From: CAMEON01 sp045128275
Lineage (GTDB): Bacteria > Bacillota > Clostridia > Oscillospirales > CAG-272
Assembly (NCBI GenBank): GCA_045128275.1
Contig: JBGVRH010000003.1
Location: 1-53,890, forward strand
Length of the DNA stretch: 53,890 bases
Direction of reading: 5' to 3'
Made by a program: the position numbers and the translations under genes. Every line of letters starts with the position of its first letter. The first letter of the stretch is position 1. Below are positions 31,384 through 38,982 of the stretch, piece by piece. The notes below the pieces were generated by a model. The model was not told the DNA's origin. It was given only the letters and a program-made list of their open reading frames with translations, and did no database searches.

Positions 31384-34300
31384 TCAATCTTCTTTCTTCT
31401 TCCCCACGCAGACCGCGGCGGCGCAGACCGTGGCGGTAAGAGCGATAGCGGAGGAGAGAACCGAGCCGCAGCCCTTCTTGGGCGTGTCGGTTTCGGTAGG
31501 CTCCTCGCCGTCGGGAGTGGTGGTGTCGGGAGCGACGGTGTCGCCTGTAACAGGCTCGGTCTCGGGAGCTTCGTCGGGAGCATTGGGATCCACCAGCTTA
31601 TCGGGAGTGGGAGTCCCCTCGCCGTCGGTGTAAAGCTGAATATCCGCAATGCGGGTGACCGCGTAGCAGTTACCCGACATGGGGTTGAACATGGCCTCGT
31701 AGGGGATGGTGTCCAGCTTATCCTGACCCACGTTCACCGCTTCGGCGTTGAGGAGCAGGAGCTTGACGTAGCGGTAGGTGCCCGTCAGAGGCTCGCTACC
31801 CGCGCCGGGATTGACGTACTCGCGGGCGGATGTGTTGGTGATGACCGTCCAAAGGCTACCGTCATTGGAGCCGTAGACACGGAACATGGGGATGATGGTG
31901 CCCTCGGCGGGGGTAATGGTGAGGTGGGTCAGCTTGTGGGACGCGCCGAGATCCATGAGGATGGTCTGGGTAGAGCGGTTGGCGAAGGGAGACCAGACCG
32001 TGGCGGGATCGCCGTCAAAGAGGTAGGCGGTGGGATCCGTCATGGTCTGCTTGTCCTTGGGGGATCCGTTGTAGGTGATACCGCCCAAAGCCTCCACACG
32101 GTCGGGAGTCACGGGAGTGCCTGTGGGGGCTACCTGCTCGTAGGAGGGGTTGAGGTCGGTGGGGATATCCTCCTCATAGTGGACACCCAGGCCGATAGAG
32201 GTCAGGAGCAGTACCCAATCCGCCTTGGTGGGGCGGGAGGGGGCGGTGTACTCGTTTCCGTTGGGGGTGATGCCCTTCTCGATGGGGATATACTTCCCTG
32301 TGCGGGGGTTGAACCAGTAGGCATCGTAGGTCTTCTCGGGATTCAGGACGCGGATGGTGCCCGTGGACTTGGACTTTTCGTTGTAGAAGTAAGCGACGAT
32401 CAGGGAGCCGTCCTCGGTGGAGGCCAGGGCGGCCTTGCCGCGCTTGAGGAAGGTGGCGGCGGCGCTGTCGTCGAAGTGGGGGATCAGATTATACCAGGGG
32501 CCGATGGCGGTGAAGAAGTCCTTCATGTAGGACACCTCGAAGGAGCCGGGCTTATCCAGACCCATATACCAGGGGTCATAGCTGAAGGAGGTGGTCTCAC
32601 CCAGCCAGCCCGTATAACCCGAGGTGGAGAAGGCGTTGGCCCAGATGCCCGTGACACCGTAGGTGAAGCCCGCGCTGCCGCAGAGCATGGCGTTCCAGGC
32701 GCTGTAACGGTTGAGATCGTAGCCCGTAAATCCGCCGCAGTTGATGTCCTCGTAGTTGGCCTCGGCCTCGATGAAGGGCTTGATGACCCCCGTGATACGG
32801 GACTCATAGTAGCCGCGGTAGAAATCCATGGGCTGGATGAGGCAATGGCCGCCCTGGAGCGTCCAGGAATCGTGCCACTCGGTCTTATCCAGACGCTGGG
32901 CCCGCTCGTCCTCAATGATCATGGGGTACATATGGGCGGAGTTGGGGTGGCCGTAGCCGTCCAACTCCTCGATGAGAGCGGAGGCACCCAGATAGCACTC
33001 AAAGGCGGTATAGCCGGGGGTGGCGCTGGGGGAGTTGTCGGTGATCTCCTGGCCCGAGATCCACACCACCGAGTAGCAGGCGTAGCGGGCCACGATGTAG
33101 CGGGTGAAGCGCAGGAAGTCCTCCTGCTTCATGCGGGAGACGGTGGAGGTGTGACAGCCCAGACCCAGAGCGATCACAAGGCCCTGCTCGTGGAGGTACT
33201 CGAACATCCCGTCGATCTTGTCGTTGAAAAGCTCGGTATCGGGCTGCTTGTGCTGGCCGTCCAGCCACAGAGGCTTTTCGCCGTTGCCGCCCTCGGGGAC
33301 GAAGTAGGTCTGGTAGACCGTAAAGCCCTTTTCCACGCGATCGTCCACGATGTGCTTGAACTGACTGCCGCACGTACAGCCGGGGTAGTTACAGACCGTG
33401 GTGGAGACGTGGGTAAAGGCCTGCCAGTTGGTGTCGCCCAGCCAGAAGAAGGGGGTGCCGTCGGCGTAGCTGTAGTAGCGTTGATCCTTCTTCACCGAAA
33501 TAAAGCCGTGCTTGGCGACCTCGGTATCCTTGGTGGATTCGGCCGCGGTGATCTTACCCGACTTGGTCAGTCCTTCGTTATCCTTGTCGGAGCAGGTGAT
33601 CTTGTAGCTCCACTCGCCCACCTTGGTGGGGGAGAAGCGCACCGCCCAGGTTCTTCCCTCCACCCAGAAGCCGGGGAGGGCGATGGTGGTGCCGTCGGTA
33701 TGGGTGAAGACCGCGTCGATCTCGGTCTCAAGGTAGGGGTTCTTGTAGGCCTTGGCGCTCCACAGGATGATCTCCACGGGAGACCAGAGCTCGGCCTTAT
33801 AGTCGGTGATGAGGTGGTCGTTGTTCTCGGGCTCGGCGTTATCATCAACAATGCCGTCATCGATCTGAATGGTCAGATCCTTGAATTCAATGCTGTCTAC
33901 CTTACTCAAATCCATACCTCCCAAATTATCTACGCAAAAGATCCATTCCGAGATGAAGTTACTGCCGATCTGATTCTTGGTCAGATCCAGGATCGTTTCG
34001 TAGGTGTTCCACTTCTCATGGGAAAGAGTCAGTTGGGTGCCCATGAAGCCCATGACGTTACCGCCGTACATGGCCATGAGGGGAGCGTCACCGTTCAGGG
34101 TGGCGGCGTACTGGCTGTTCCAATCGCTGTCCCCCAGACCGCCCTTGGTGTTGGTGCCGCGGATCAGGGGACGGACGGTGACGACGGACTTCTCGCTGCC
34201 TGCCTTCATGGTAGCCTTCAGGGACACGGACAGCTTCAAAGAGATGCTGTTCTCGTTGCCCATGGCCTCCTTCAGGGCAGGGAGGATATCCACGCCTACC

Positions 34301-34521
34301 GAATCCCAGGAGTTGGCCAGATTCGTCATGGCGGCACCCGTGTCGGTCTTTTGGAGGGCGGCGGAGCCTACGGTCTTGTTCCAGACCAGGGAGGCGGCGA
34401 AATTGACGGGGGGCTCGGGGGTCTCCTCGGCGGAGACCTCGGCAATAGCCGTGGGGATAAGGGTCAGCCCCGCGGACAGGATCATGACAGCCGCAAGGAT
34501 GAGGGACAGGATTCGTTTCAT
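31384..34521 (-). CDS. secreted DUF5060/DUF4038 glycosidase (GH140-like) with discoidin-like domain
   Basis: This is a 1045-aa surface protein. The signal peptide is followed by a beta domain (about 40-230), a DUF5060-like Ig domain (AELWSPVEIILWSAKAYKNPYLE..., WAVRFSPTKVGEWSYKI), and a DUF4038 apiosidase-type barrel (GTPFFWLGDTNWQAFTH, YSVVWISGQEITDN with a candidate acid/base Glu). A discoidin/F5-8-type domain follows (VEALGGITYNGSPKD, GASHKLTHLTI), then a Pro/Thr-rich linker and the tail KKGCGSVLSSAIAL...VGKKKED. The tail (Cys-Gly motif, hydrophobic stretch, basic end) resembles an anchor seen on many Clostridia surface proteins. Pectin side chains are the family's usual target; the substrate here is inferred. 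Confidence 0.83.
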   Translation of the reverse strand: MKRILSLILAAVMILSAGLTLIPTAIAEVSAEETPEPPVNFAASLVWNKTVGSAALQKTDTGAAMTNLANSWDSVGVDILPALKEAMGNENSISLKLSVSLKATMKAGSEKSVVTVRPLIRGTNTKGGLGDSDWNSQYAATLNGDAPLMAMYGGNVMGFMGTQLTLSHEKWNTYETILDLTKNQIGSNFISEWIFCVDNLGGMDLSKVDSIEFKDLTIQIDDGIVDDNAEPENNDHLITDYKAELWSPVEIILWSAKAYKNPYLETEIDAVFTHTDGTTIALPGFWVEGRTWAVRFSPTKVGEWSYKITCSDKDNEGLTKSGKITAAESTKDTEVAKHGFISVKKDQRYYSYADGTPFFWLGDTNWQAFTHVSTTVCNYPGCTCGSQFKHIVDDRVEKGFTVYQTYFVPEGGNGEKPLWLDGQHKQPDTELFNDKIDGMFEYLHEQGLVIALGLGCHTSTVSRMKQEDFLRFTRYIVARYACYSVVWISGQEITDNSPSATPGYTAFECYLGASALIEELDGYGHPNSAHMYPMIIEDERAQRLDKTEWHDSWTLQGGHCLIQPMDFYRGYYESRITGVIKPFIEAEANYEDINCGGFTGYDLNRYSAWNAMLCGSAGFTYGVTGIWANAFSTSGYTGWLGETTSFSYDPWYMGLDKPGSFEVSYMKDFFTAIGPWYNLIPHFDDSAAATFLKRGKAALASTEDGSLIVAYFYNEKSKSTGTIRVLNPEKTYDAYWFNPRTGKYIPIEKGITPNGNEYTAPSRPTKADWVLLLTSIGLGVHYEEDIPTDLNPSYEQVAPTGTPVTPDRVEALGGITYNGSPKDKQTMTDPTAYLFDGDPATVWSPFANRSTQTILMDLGASHKLTHLTITPAEGTIIPMFRVYGSNDGSLWTVITNTSAREYVNPGAGSEPLTGTYRYVKLLLLNAEAVNVGQDKLDTIPYEAMFNPMSGNCYAVTRIADIQLYTDGEGTPTPDKLVDPNAPDEAPETEPVTGDTVAPDTTTPDGEEPTETDTPKKGCGSVLSSAIALTATVCAAAVCVGKKKED

Positions 34522-34563
34522 GGACAGAGTCCTCCTGGTGTTTTTTCGGGGGATCGCGGGATC

Positions 34564-34857
34564 TTACGCGCCTGCCTTGAGGAGCTTGATACGCAGCTCC
34601 AGCTCCACGATCTCGTGGTTGAGGTCGGTGATCTCAGCGACCACGGCGGCGATGGCATTCTCGATATCCTCGGTGACGTCGGTGGTGCGGGGGCGGTACT
34701 TGGTGTAGGACAGCTCGCCCAGGCGGGTATAGGCGTTCTTGCGGCGGCTCTTGGTCTGACCCAGCTTGAACTTGAGGCGGGCGAGGTCAGCGGCGAACTC
34801 AAAGCCCTTCTTGACGTTATCCTTGGCGGCGGGTTGATTGGTCTGATTCTGTGCCAT
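34564..34857 (-). CDS. small coiled-coil protein of unknown function
   Basis: This is a 97-aa soluble protein. The first 30 residues are polar. The last 40 (DVTEDIENAIAAVVAEITDLNHEIVELELRIKLLKAG) form a clear heptad coiled coil. The middle SRRKNAYTRLGELSYTKYRP is basic. It is similar in feel to small proteins annotated only as hypothetical in Clostridia. AAAGGA precedes the ATG. It lies 18 bp behind the endonuclease/phosphatase gene and 42 bp before the DUF4038 gene, so probably one transcript. Confidence 0.75.
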   Translation of the reverse strand: MAQNQTNQPAAKDNVKKGFEFAADLARLKFKLGQTKSRRKNAYTRLGELSYTKYRPRTTDVTEDIENAIAAVVAEITDLNHEIVELELRIKLLKAGA

Positions 34858-34875
34858 GACGGTAATTCCTTTCTT

Positions 34876-35649
34876 TTATTCCAACGTAATATAGGCGCAA
34901 ACGGCGTTGTGATCCGAGTAGAACTGCCCCTCCACGGGGATATCCTCCACCACGTAGGCGGACTCGCATATCCCGTCGGTGAAGACGTAGTCGATCTTGA
35001 CCCGCTTTTCGGGGGCGAGGCGGCCGAAGTTATGGAAGGTGGGGCCCAGGTCGGCGGTGCAGTCCACGGCACCTCTGCCGGAGAGAGCCGTGGTGATCAG
35101 TCCAATCTCACGGGCATCGGGGGTGGCGTTGAAGTCGCCTGTCAGGATGAACTTCTCGCGGTGAGACGAAATGTACTGACAGAGCTGCATGGCTCCCAGG
35201 TAGCGGGCGTCCTTGCCCACGTGATCCAGGTGGGTGTTGATGAAGTAGAAGGGGGTGGGGACGGCGTCGTGCTTGACGAGGGCGGCGGTGAACATACGGG
35301 GACAGCCGCTCTGGTCGCCGCCAAAGGTAGAGCCTGGAACGCTCGGGGTGGGGGAGAGCCAGATATTCTCCAGGGAGATCAGCTCCACCGCGTCCTTACG
35401 GTAGGCGATGAGCATGGACTCGCCGTGGTAGCTCTTTTCACGGCCGCAGCCCTGGACGGTATAGCCGGGAAGGTGATCCCGCAGGCGGGCGCGCATACTG
35501 TCGGTGACCTCCTGGAAGCCCACCAGATCGGGCTTTTCCTGCTCCAGGATCTCCACCACGCGGTGGAAGCGGTTGGTAAAGGAATTGATACCGTCTCCCG
35601 TGTTGTCCACGCGGAGGTTGAAGGACATGATCTTGAGGGTGGTTGCCAT
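34876..35649 (-). CDS. endonuclease/exonuclease/phosphatase-family hydrolase
   Basis: This is a 257-aa cytoplasmic enzyme with the complete EEP metal/catalytic set in order: MSFNLRVDN (Asn), DLVGFQEV (Glu), FINTHLDHVG (His), ILTGDFNATPD (Asp, Asn), KIDYVFTDG (Asp) and YSDHNAVCAYI (Asp-His). Members cleave phosphodiester or phosphomonoester bonds in DNA, phosphoinositides or sphingomyelin; bacterial cytoplasmic forms are uncharacterised. AAGGAGG precedes the ATG. First gene of the leftward unit, with promoter at 35685-35713. Confidence 0.9.
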   Translation of the reverse strand: MATTLKIMSFNLRVDNTGDGINSFTNRFHRVVEILEQEKPDLVGFQEVTDSMRARLRDHLPGYTVQGCGREKSYHGESMLIAYRKDAVELISLENIWLSPTPSVPGSTFGGDQSGCPRMFTAALVKHDAVPTPFYFINTHLDHVGKDARYLGAMQLCQYISSHREKFILTGDFNATPDAREIGLITTALSGRGAVDCTADLGPTFHNFGRLAPEKRVKIDYVFTDGICESAYVVEDIPVEGQFYSDHNAVCAYITLE

Positions 35650-35684
35650 GGGGGCCTCCTTTTTTGGGGGATTGGTTTGGTTTT

Positions 35685-35713
35685 ATTATACCATTTATGG
35701 GGGGGATTGTCAA
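35685..35713 (-). promoter_or_regulatory. promoter of the EEP-family gene unit
   Basis: TTGACA - 17 bp - TATAAT with TGG before the -10. Confidence 0.87.
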
Positions 35714-35801
35714 GATATTTTCCTCTTTATTACAGAATCGGGCGGGCGAAACCTGTCGATGAATTTTTCTCAAAATATTCCGATTTATCGTAAAATAGGG
35801 C

Positions 35802-35830
35802 TTGACAAATCGGGGAAGATGGTATATAAT
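35802..35830 (+). promoter_or_regulatory. tRNA-Gly promoter
   Basis: TTGACA - 17 bp - TATAAT, about 10 bp before the tRNA 5' end. Confidence 0.9.
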
Positions 35831-35840
35831 ATATGCATTC

Positions 35841-35914
35841 GCGGGTATAGTCTAATGGTAAAACTCCAGCTTCCCAAGCTGGCTACGCGGGTTCGATTCC
35901 CGTTACCCGCTCCA
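35841..35914 (+). tRNA. tRNA-Gly (CCC)
   Basis: Acceptor GCGGGTA / TACCCGC, D-arm TAGTCTAATGGTAAAA, anticodon stem CCAGC/GCTGG with loop TTCCCAA (anticodon CCC), T-loop TTCGATT, encoded CCA at 35912-35914. As with tRNA-Arg, its last bases form one end of a perfect palindrome. Confidence 0.96.
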
Positions 35915-35956
35915 TAGCAAAAGGGACACTTTTCAGTGTCCCTTTTGCTATGGAGC
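35909..35956. terminator. palindromic terminator that includes the tRNA-Gly 3' end
   Basis: Perfect 22-bp arms, 35909-35930 and 35935-35956, with a TTTC loop. The core AAAAGGGACACT / AGTGTCCCTTTT is a terminator. The outer GCTCCA / TGGAGC covers exactly the last two acceptor bases, discriminator and CCA, the same extent as at tRNA-Arg. Confidence 0.92.
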
Positions 35957-36073
35957 AGATTATGGGCGCGAGGATTTGCTTCAAACCGCAAGGATACTTC
36001 CCCATTTACATTCTGTCGGTGCGGTTTGTTGCCGACTATGTCGGCGGGGTTCAGATTCCCGTTACCCGCTCCA
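35951..36073 (+). ncRNA. tRNA-tail element B (structured, ends in a tRNA-Gly 3'-half copy)
   Basis: Counterpart of element A. TGGAGC (35951-35956) is complementary to GCTCCA at the element's own end (36068-36073). P1 is CAAACCGCA / TGCGGTTTG (35982-35990/36020-36028), with two compensatory base-pair changes relative to element A. P2 is GCCGAC-TAT-GTCGGC (36031-36045). The end, 36047-36073, repeats tRNA-Gly 35889-35914 with one inserted A (GTTCAGATT for GTTCGATT). The two-element comparison supports a conserved RNA structure; function unknown. Confidence 0.62.
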
Positions 36074-36075
36074 AC

Positions 36076-36107
36076 CGCAAGGGTGCCGTCTCGGCATCCT
36101 TTTTCTT
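36076..36107 (+). terminator. second terminator after element B
   Basis: AAGGGTGCCG / CGGCATCCTT stem followed by TTTCTTTTTT, directly behind the CCA copy. Confidence 0.85.
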
Positions 36108-36207
36108 TTTTCCTCCCTTCTCACGCACACTCGCCCCTCTTCGACATACAATGGTAGTGGAGACGGAAGCCCGCCTCCCTACTTCATATCTTTTTAGGAG
36201 GTTCGCT

Positions 36208-36303
36208 ATGAACAACTGCCTGTGCAACGTGTTCGACAACAACAACTGGATCTGGATCGTCCTCATCGTCCTGCTGTTCTCCTGCTGCTGCGGCGGCTGC
36301 TGA
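36208..36303 (+). CDS. 31-residue cysteine-rich membrane peptide
   Basis: The ATG at 36208 is preceded by TAGGAGG at good spacing. The peptide begins MNNCLCNVFDNNN, has a single hydrophobic stretch (WIWIVLIVLLF) and ends SCCCGGC. Similar tiny proteins with a Cys-rich head and tail around one membrane segment occur in spore-forming Bacillota (YjcZ-like peptides are comparable in layout). Role unknown; a coat or membrane micro-protein is possible. A strong terminator follows at 36335-36375, so it is an independent short transcript or read-through product of the tRNA-Gly region. Confidence 0.7.
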   Translation: MNNCLCNVFDNNNWIWIVLIVLLFSCCCGGC

Positions 36304-36334
36304 ACGCGCTCCCCGCTTCCCTCCCCCGCCTCGG

Positions 36335-36375
36335 GGGAGAGGGCTCCCCCCTTTTGGGGGGAGCTTTCTTTTTGG
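36335..36375 (+). terminator. terminator of the 31-aa peptide gene
   Basis: GCTCCCCCC-TTTT-GGGGGGAGC followed by TTTCTTTTT. Confidence 0.9.
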
Positions 36376-36380
36376 GATAG

Positions 36381-36420
36381 TAAATTGCAGTTTATCGGTC
36401 GGAGACCGATAAACCGCAAT
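36381..36420. repeat. TTTATCGGTC palindrome
   Basis: AATTGCAGTTTATCGGTC and GACCGATAAACCGCAAT flank a GGA loop. It is a solo copy of the ends of the MITE-like element and directly adjoins AGTGAAA element copy B. Confidence 0.85.
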
Positions 36421-36421
36421 G

Positions 36422-36540
36422 AAAGTAATAGGTAATAGTGAAGAGTGAATAGGTAAGGAGGGAAACCTTCGGTTTCCTTCATTTCAATTGAAAAAATGGA
36501 CAAATCCGAAGGATTTGCACCTCCACTCTTCACTTTTCAC
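36422..36540. repeat. AGTGAAA-heptamer-bounded element, copy B
   Basis: Inverted relative to copy A (17588-17721): AAGTAATAGGTAATAGTGAA at one end, the two internal hairpins GAAACCTTCGGTTTC and AAATCCGAAGGATTT, and CACTCTTCACTTTTCAC at the other. Confidence 0.88.
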
Positions 36541-36583
36541 TTCAAATTTGGGTTTATCGCAGAGCGATAAACCCAAATTCGAA
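36541..36583. repeat. near-perfect 43-bp palindrome
   Basis: Arms TTCAAATTTGGGTTTATCGC and its complement around AGA, with one mismatch. It uses the right-end motif of the MITE-like element on both sides, whereas 36381-36420 uses the left-end motif. Confidence 0.9.
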
Positions 36584-36600
36584 GAATTCGCGGTAGGTGG

Positions 36601-36629
36601 TTGCGTTTTTTATAAAAATGTGGTATAAT
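36601..36629 (+). promoter_or_regulatory. promoter of the DUF554/PTS pair
   Basis: TTGCGT - 17 bp - TATAAT. Confidence 0.7.
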
Positions 36630-36688
36630 AGAAATTACTATATCCATTTGAAGCCAAACGAAACTACAACAGAAAGGGGCTCTTCCCC

Positions 36689-37570
36689 ATGGATGCTATC
36701 CTGAACATACTGACACAGCTGTGGGAGTTTCTCTCCCGCGTCATCATATCCGCGTTTCCCATCCTCAACGCCCTGTTCATCATCGGCGCGGGGTGTCTGG
36801 GTATGCTGCTCTACGGCAAGTTCAAGCCCTTCGTGCGGGACATCATCATCCGTTGCATCGGCATCGGGGTGGTGCTGTTCGCCGTCAGCGAGCTTTGGAA
36901 CAGCTTTTTCGTCCTGCAGGACGGACAGCTGGAGACCGAGGGGACTCTCCTTGTGGTGATCTCCCTGCTCATCGGCTGGCTCTTCGGAGAGGCCATCGGG
37001 TTGGATATCCTGCTGGGCAAGCTGGGGCTGGTGATCCACAGGCTCTTTGAGGAAAAGGAGCCCGCGGGCAAGGCCAAGAAGCCCGAGCCTACCGAGGAGG
37101 GGCTGGCGCTCTTGACTATCAAGCGGGAGGAGCGGGCCACGGGCTTCGTGGTGACGGCCACCCTCTGCGGCTTCAGCTCTCTGGCCATTACCCACTTTTT
37201 GGAGGGCCGCATGAACGACGATCCCATCCCCATGCTCATCAAGCTGGCCTTTGACTTTGTGCTGGTCTTCTGGCTGGCCTCGGTCTACGGGTCGGGCGTC
37301 CCCTTCGCCTCCGCCTTGGTTCTGCTCAACCTGGGGGATCTGGGCGTGGCCCATTCCCTCTTCGGTGACTTCTTCACCCCCAAGCTCATGGGTCAGCTCT
37401 CCCTGGTGGGTGGCGTGATCCTGCTTGCGGGCGGTATCTGTCTCTGCCTCGGCAAGCGCTTCCGCGCGGCCAATCTCATCCCTGCCCTTTTCATCCCCAT
37501 GATCTACACGGCGGTCATGACCAAGACCGAGGAGATCATCGAGGGGATCCTGGAGAAGGACAAAAAGTGA
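36689..37570 (+). CDS. DUF554-family membrane protein
   Basis: This is a 293-aa protein with about 7-8 membrane segments. Family features are NALFIIGAGCLGMLLYGKF near the N-terminus, LFGEAIGLDILLGKLG, and the second-half block GFVVTATLCGFSSLAITHFLEGR, then LIKLAFDFVLVFWLASVYGSGV. DUF554 (YdfK-like) proteins are uncharacterised, suggested transporters. It is longer than many members because of a charged cytoplasmic loop (EEKEPAGKAKKPEPTEEG). AGAAAGGGG lies before the ATG. The PTS-type gene follows after 69 bp. Confidence 0.85.
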   Translation: MDAILNILTQLWEFLSRVIISAFPILNALFIIGAGCLGMLLYGKFKPFVRDIIIRCIGIGVVLFAVSELWNSFFVLQDGQLETEGTLLVVISLLIGWLFGEAIGLDILLGKLGLVIHRLFEEKEPAGKAKKPEPTEEGLALLTIKREERATGFVVTATLCGFSSLAITHFLEGRMNDDPIPMLIKLAFDFVLVFWLASVYGSGVPFASALVLLNLGDLGVAHSLFGDFFTPKLMGQLSLVGGVILLAGGICLCLGKRFRAANLIPALFIPMIYTAVMTKTEEIIEGILEKDKK

Positions 37571-37639
37571 TGACCTCTCCGGTCGTCCCATAGGATGGCC
37601 GCGGTCCATAAATTTTTATCCAAATCGGAGGTAAAAACA

Positions 37640-38836
37640 ATGGCAAAGGGCAAGCATGCCTATGCAAAACAGCGTCGCGCCGAGCAGGCCGAGCTGGACA
37701 GACGCAAAAAAGAGGGCTTTTGGGGGAAGCTGAGATCCCTTCCCAAGCGCTACTTCATCGACGCCATGGGCGCCATGGCTCTGGGTCTCTTCGCGTCCCT
37801 GCTCATCGGTACCATCTTCGATACCCTGGGCAACTACATCCCCTGGGATGGGCTCAAGCTCATCGCATCCTACGCCAAGGCCGCCACGGGCATGGCCATC
37901 GGCGTAGCCATCGCCTACAAGCTGGAAGCGCACCCCCTGGTGATCTTCTCCTGCGCGGGCGTGGGTGCTCTGGGTAATGCCATGGGCGCCATCATCTGCG
38001 ACAACGCCCTGATCCAATGGGCGGCCACCGCTTCCGACGGTGAGGCGGGCCACATCTTCTACAGTGCGGGCCCTGCGGGTGCCTTCTTCGCGGTGATCCT
38101 TGCCGCCGAGGTGGGTATGCTGGTCTCCAAGAAGACCCCCGTGGACATTCTCGTCACCCCCGTGATCACCCTCCTGGCGGGCTTTGCGGGTGCTTTCGTG
38201 TTCTGTCCCCTGGTATCCTACCTCATGTACTTCCTGGGCATCTTCATCGCCTCCACCACCACCCTGTACCCCCTGTTCATGGGCATCATCGTGTCGGTGG
38301 TCGTGGGCATCATCCTGACCCTGCCCATCTCCAGCGCGGCCATCTGCGCCATGATCTTCTCCCCTGCCGCCGTGGAGGTGGCCACCGCCAACGGCACCCT
38401 GGAGGGTCTGCTCCTGGCGGGCGGTGCCGCCGTAGCGGGTTGCTGTGCCCAGATGGTGGGCTTTGCCGTCTCCAGCTTCCGCGAAAACAAGTGGGGCGGT
38501 CTGGTGTCCCAGGGACTGGGCACCTCCATGCTGCAAATGGGCAACATCTGCCGCTGGCCCGTGATCTGGGTGCCGCCTACGCTGGCCGCCGCCATTGTGG
38601 GTCCCCTCTCCACCATGGTCTTCAAGCTGGAATGCACCGGCGTGGCCGCGGGCATGGGTACCTGCGGCATGGTAGGCCCCATCGGTGTCATCGCCTCCAC
38701 CCAGCATTCTCCCATGATGTGGGCAGGGCTTGCGGTCTGCTGTATCGTGGCCCCCGCTGTGCTGTCCCTGTTGTTCTCCGAGATCTTGCGCAAGCTCGGG
38801 TGGATCCGGTATGGGGATATGAAGCTGGATGCGTGA
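37640..38836 (+). CDS. PTS_EIIC_2-family membrane protein
   Basis: This is a 398-aa protein. After a basic N-terminus (MAKGKHAYAKQRRAEQAELDRRKKEG) comes KRYFIDAMGAMALGLFASLLIGTIFDTLG and about nine hydrophobic segments ending in GPIGVIAST and FSEILRKLGWI, the layout of PF13303 PTS_EIIC_2 proteins. These resemble sugar-PTS IIC permeases but are encoded without IIA or IIB, as here, so phosphotransferase transport is doubtful. ATG 37640 follows CGGAGG; an open frame 15 codons longer lacks a ribosome site. It ends with a terminator at 38850-38888. Confidence 0.85.
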   Translation: MAKGKHAYAKQRRAEQAELDRRKKEGFWGKLRSLPKRYFIDAMGAMALGLFASLLIGTIFDTLGNYIPWDGLKLIASYAKAATGMAIGVAIAYKLEAHPLVIFSCAGVGALGNAMGAIICDNALIQWAATASDGEAGHIFYSAGPAGAFFAVILAAEVGMLVSKKTPVDILVTPVITLLAGFAGAFVFCPLVSYLMYFLGIFIASTTTLYPLFMGIIVSVVVGIILTLPISSAAICAMIFSPAAVEVATANGTLEGLLLAGGAAVAGCCAQMVGFAVSSFRENKWGGLVSQGLGTSMLQMGNICRWPVIWVPPTLAAAIVGPLSTMVFKLECTGVAAGMGTCGMVGPIGVIASTQHSPMMWAGLAVCCIVAPAVLSLLFSEILRKLGWIRYGDMKLDA

Positions 38837-38849
38837 TCCTACATAAAAA

Positions 38850-38888
38850 GAAAGCCTGCTCCGCGTGTCGGGGCAGGCTATTTGTTTG
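38850..38888 (+). terminator. terminator of the PTS_EIIC_2 gene
   Basis: AGCCTGC / GCAGGCT stem with CCGC/GGGG interior, followed by ATTTGTTT. Confidence 0.7.
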
Positions 38889-38911
38889 GAGAGGAGATTG
38901 GGGGGAGCGGT

Positions 38912-38982
38912 GAGATACAAGATACGAGATACAAGATATGCAAATGCCCTTACGTCGTCGCCCGTTCTTTATCTTGTGATCA
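38912..38982. repeat. degenerate GATACAA-heptamer element
   Basis: GAGATACAAGATACGAGATA at the left and TTATCTTGTGATCAT at the right, with about 35 bp between. It is a weaker copy of the type at 42424-42508. The right end overlaps the TGA stop of the lipoprotein gene (38980-38982). Confidence 0.65.

Noticed and set aside
31363..35793. 1476-codon plus-strand open frame
   Set aside because: Shadow of the DUF4038, coiled-coil and EEP genes on the minus strand, which carry clear signal peptides and motifs.
36689..38836. Phosphotransferase sugar uptake system
   Set aside because: The IIC-like protein lacks IIA and IIB partners and is paired with DUF554, so a PTS role is not supported.
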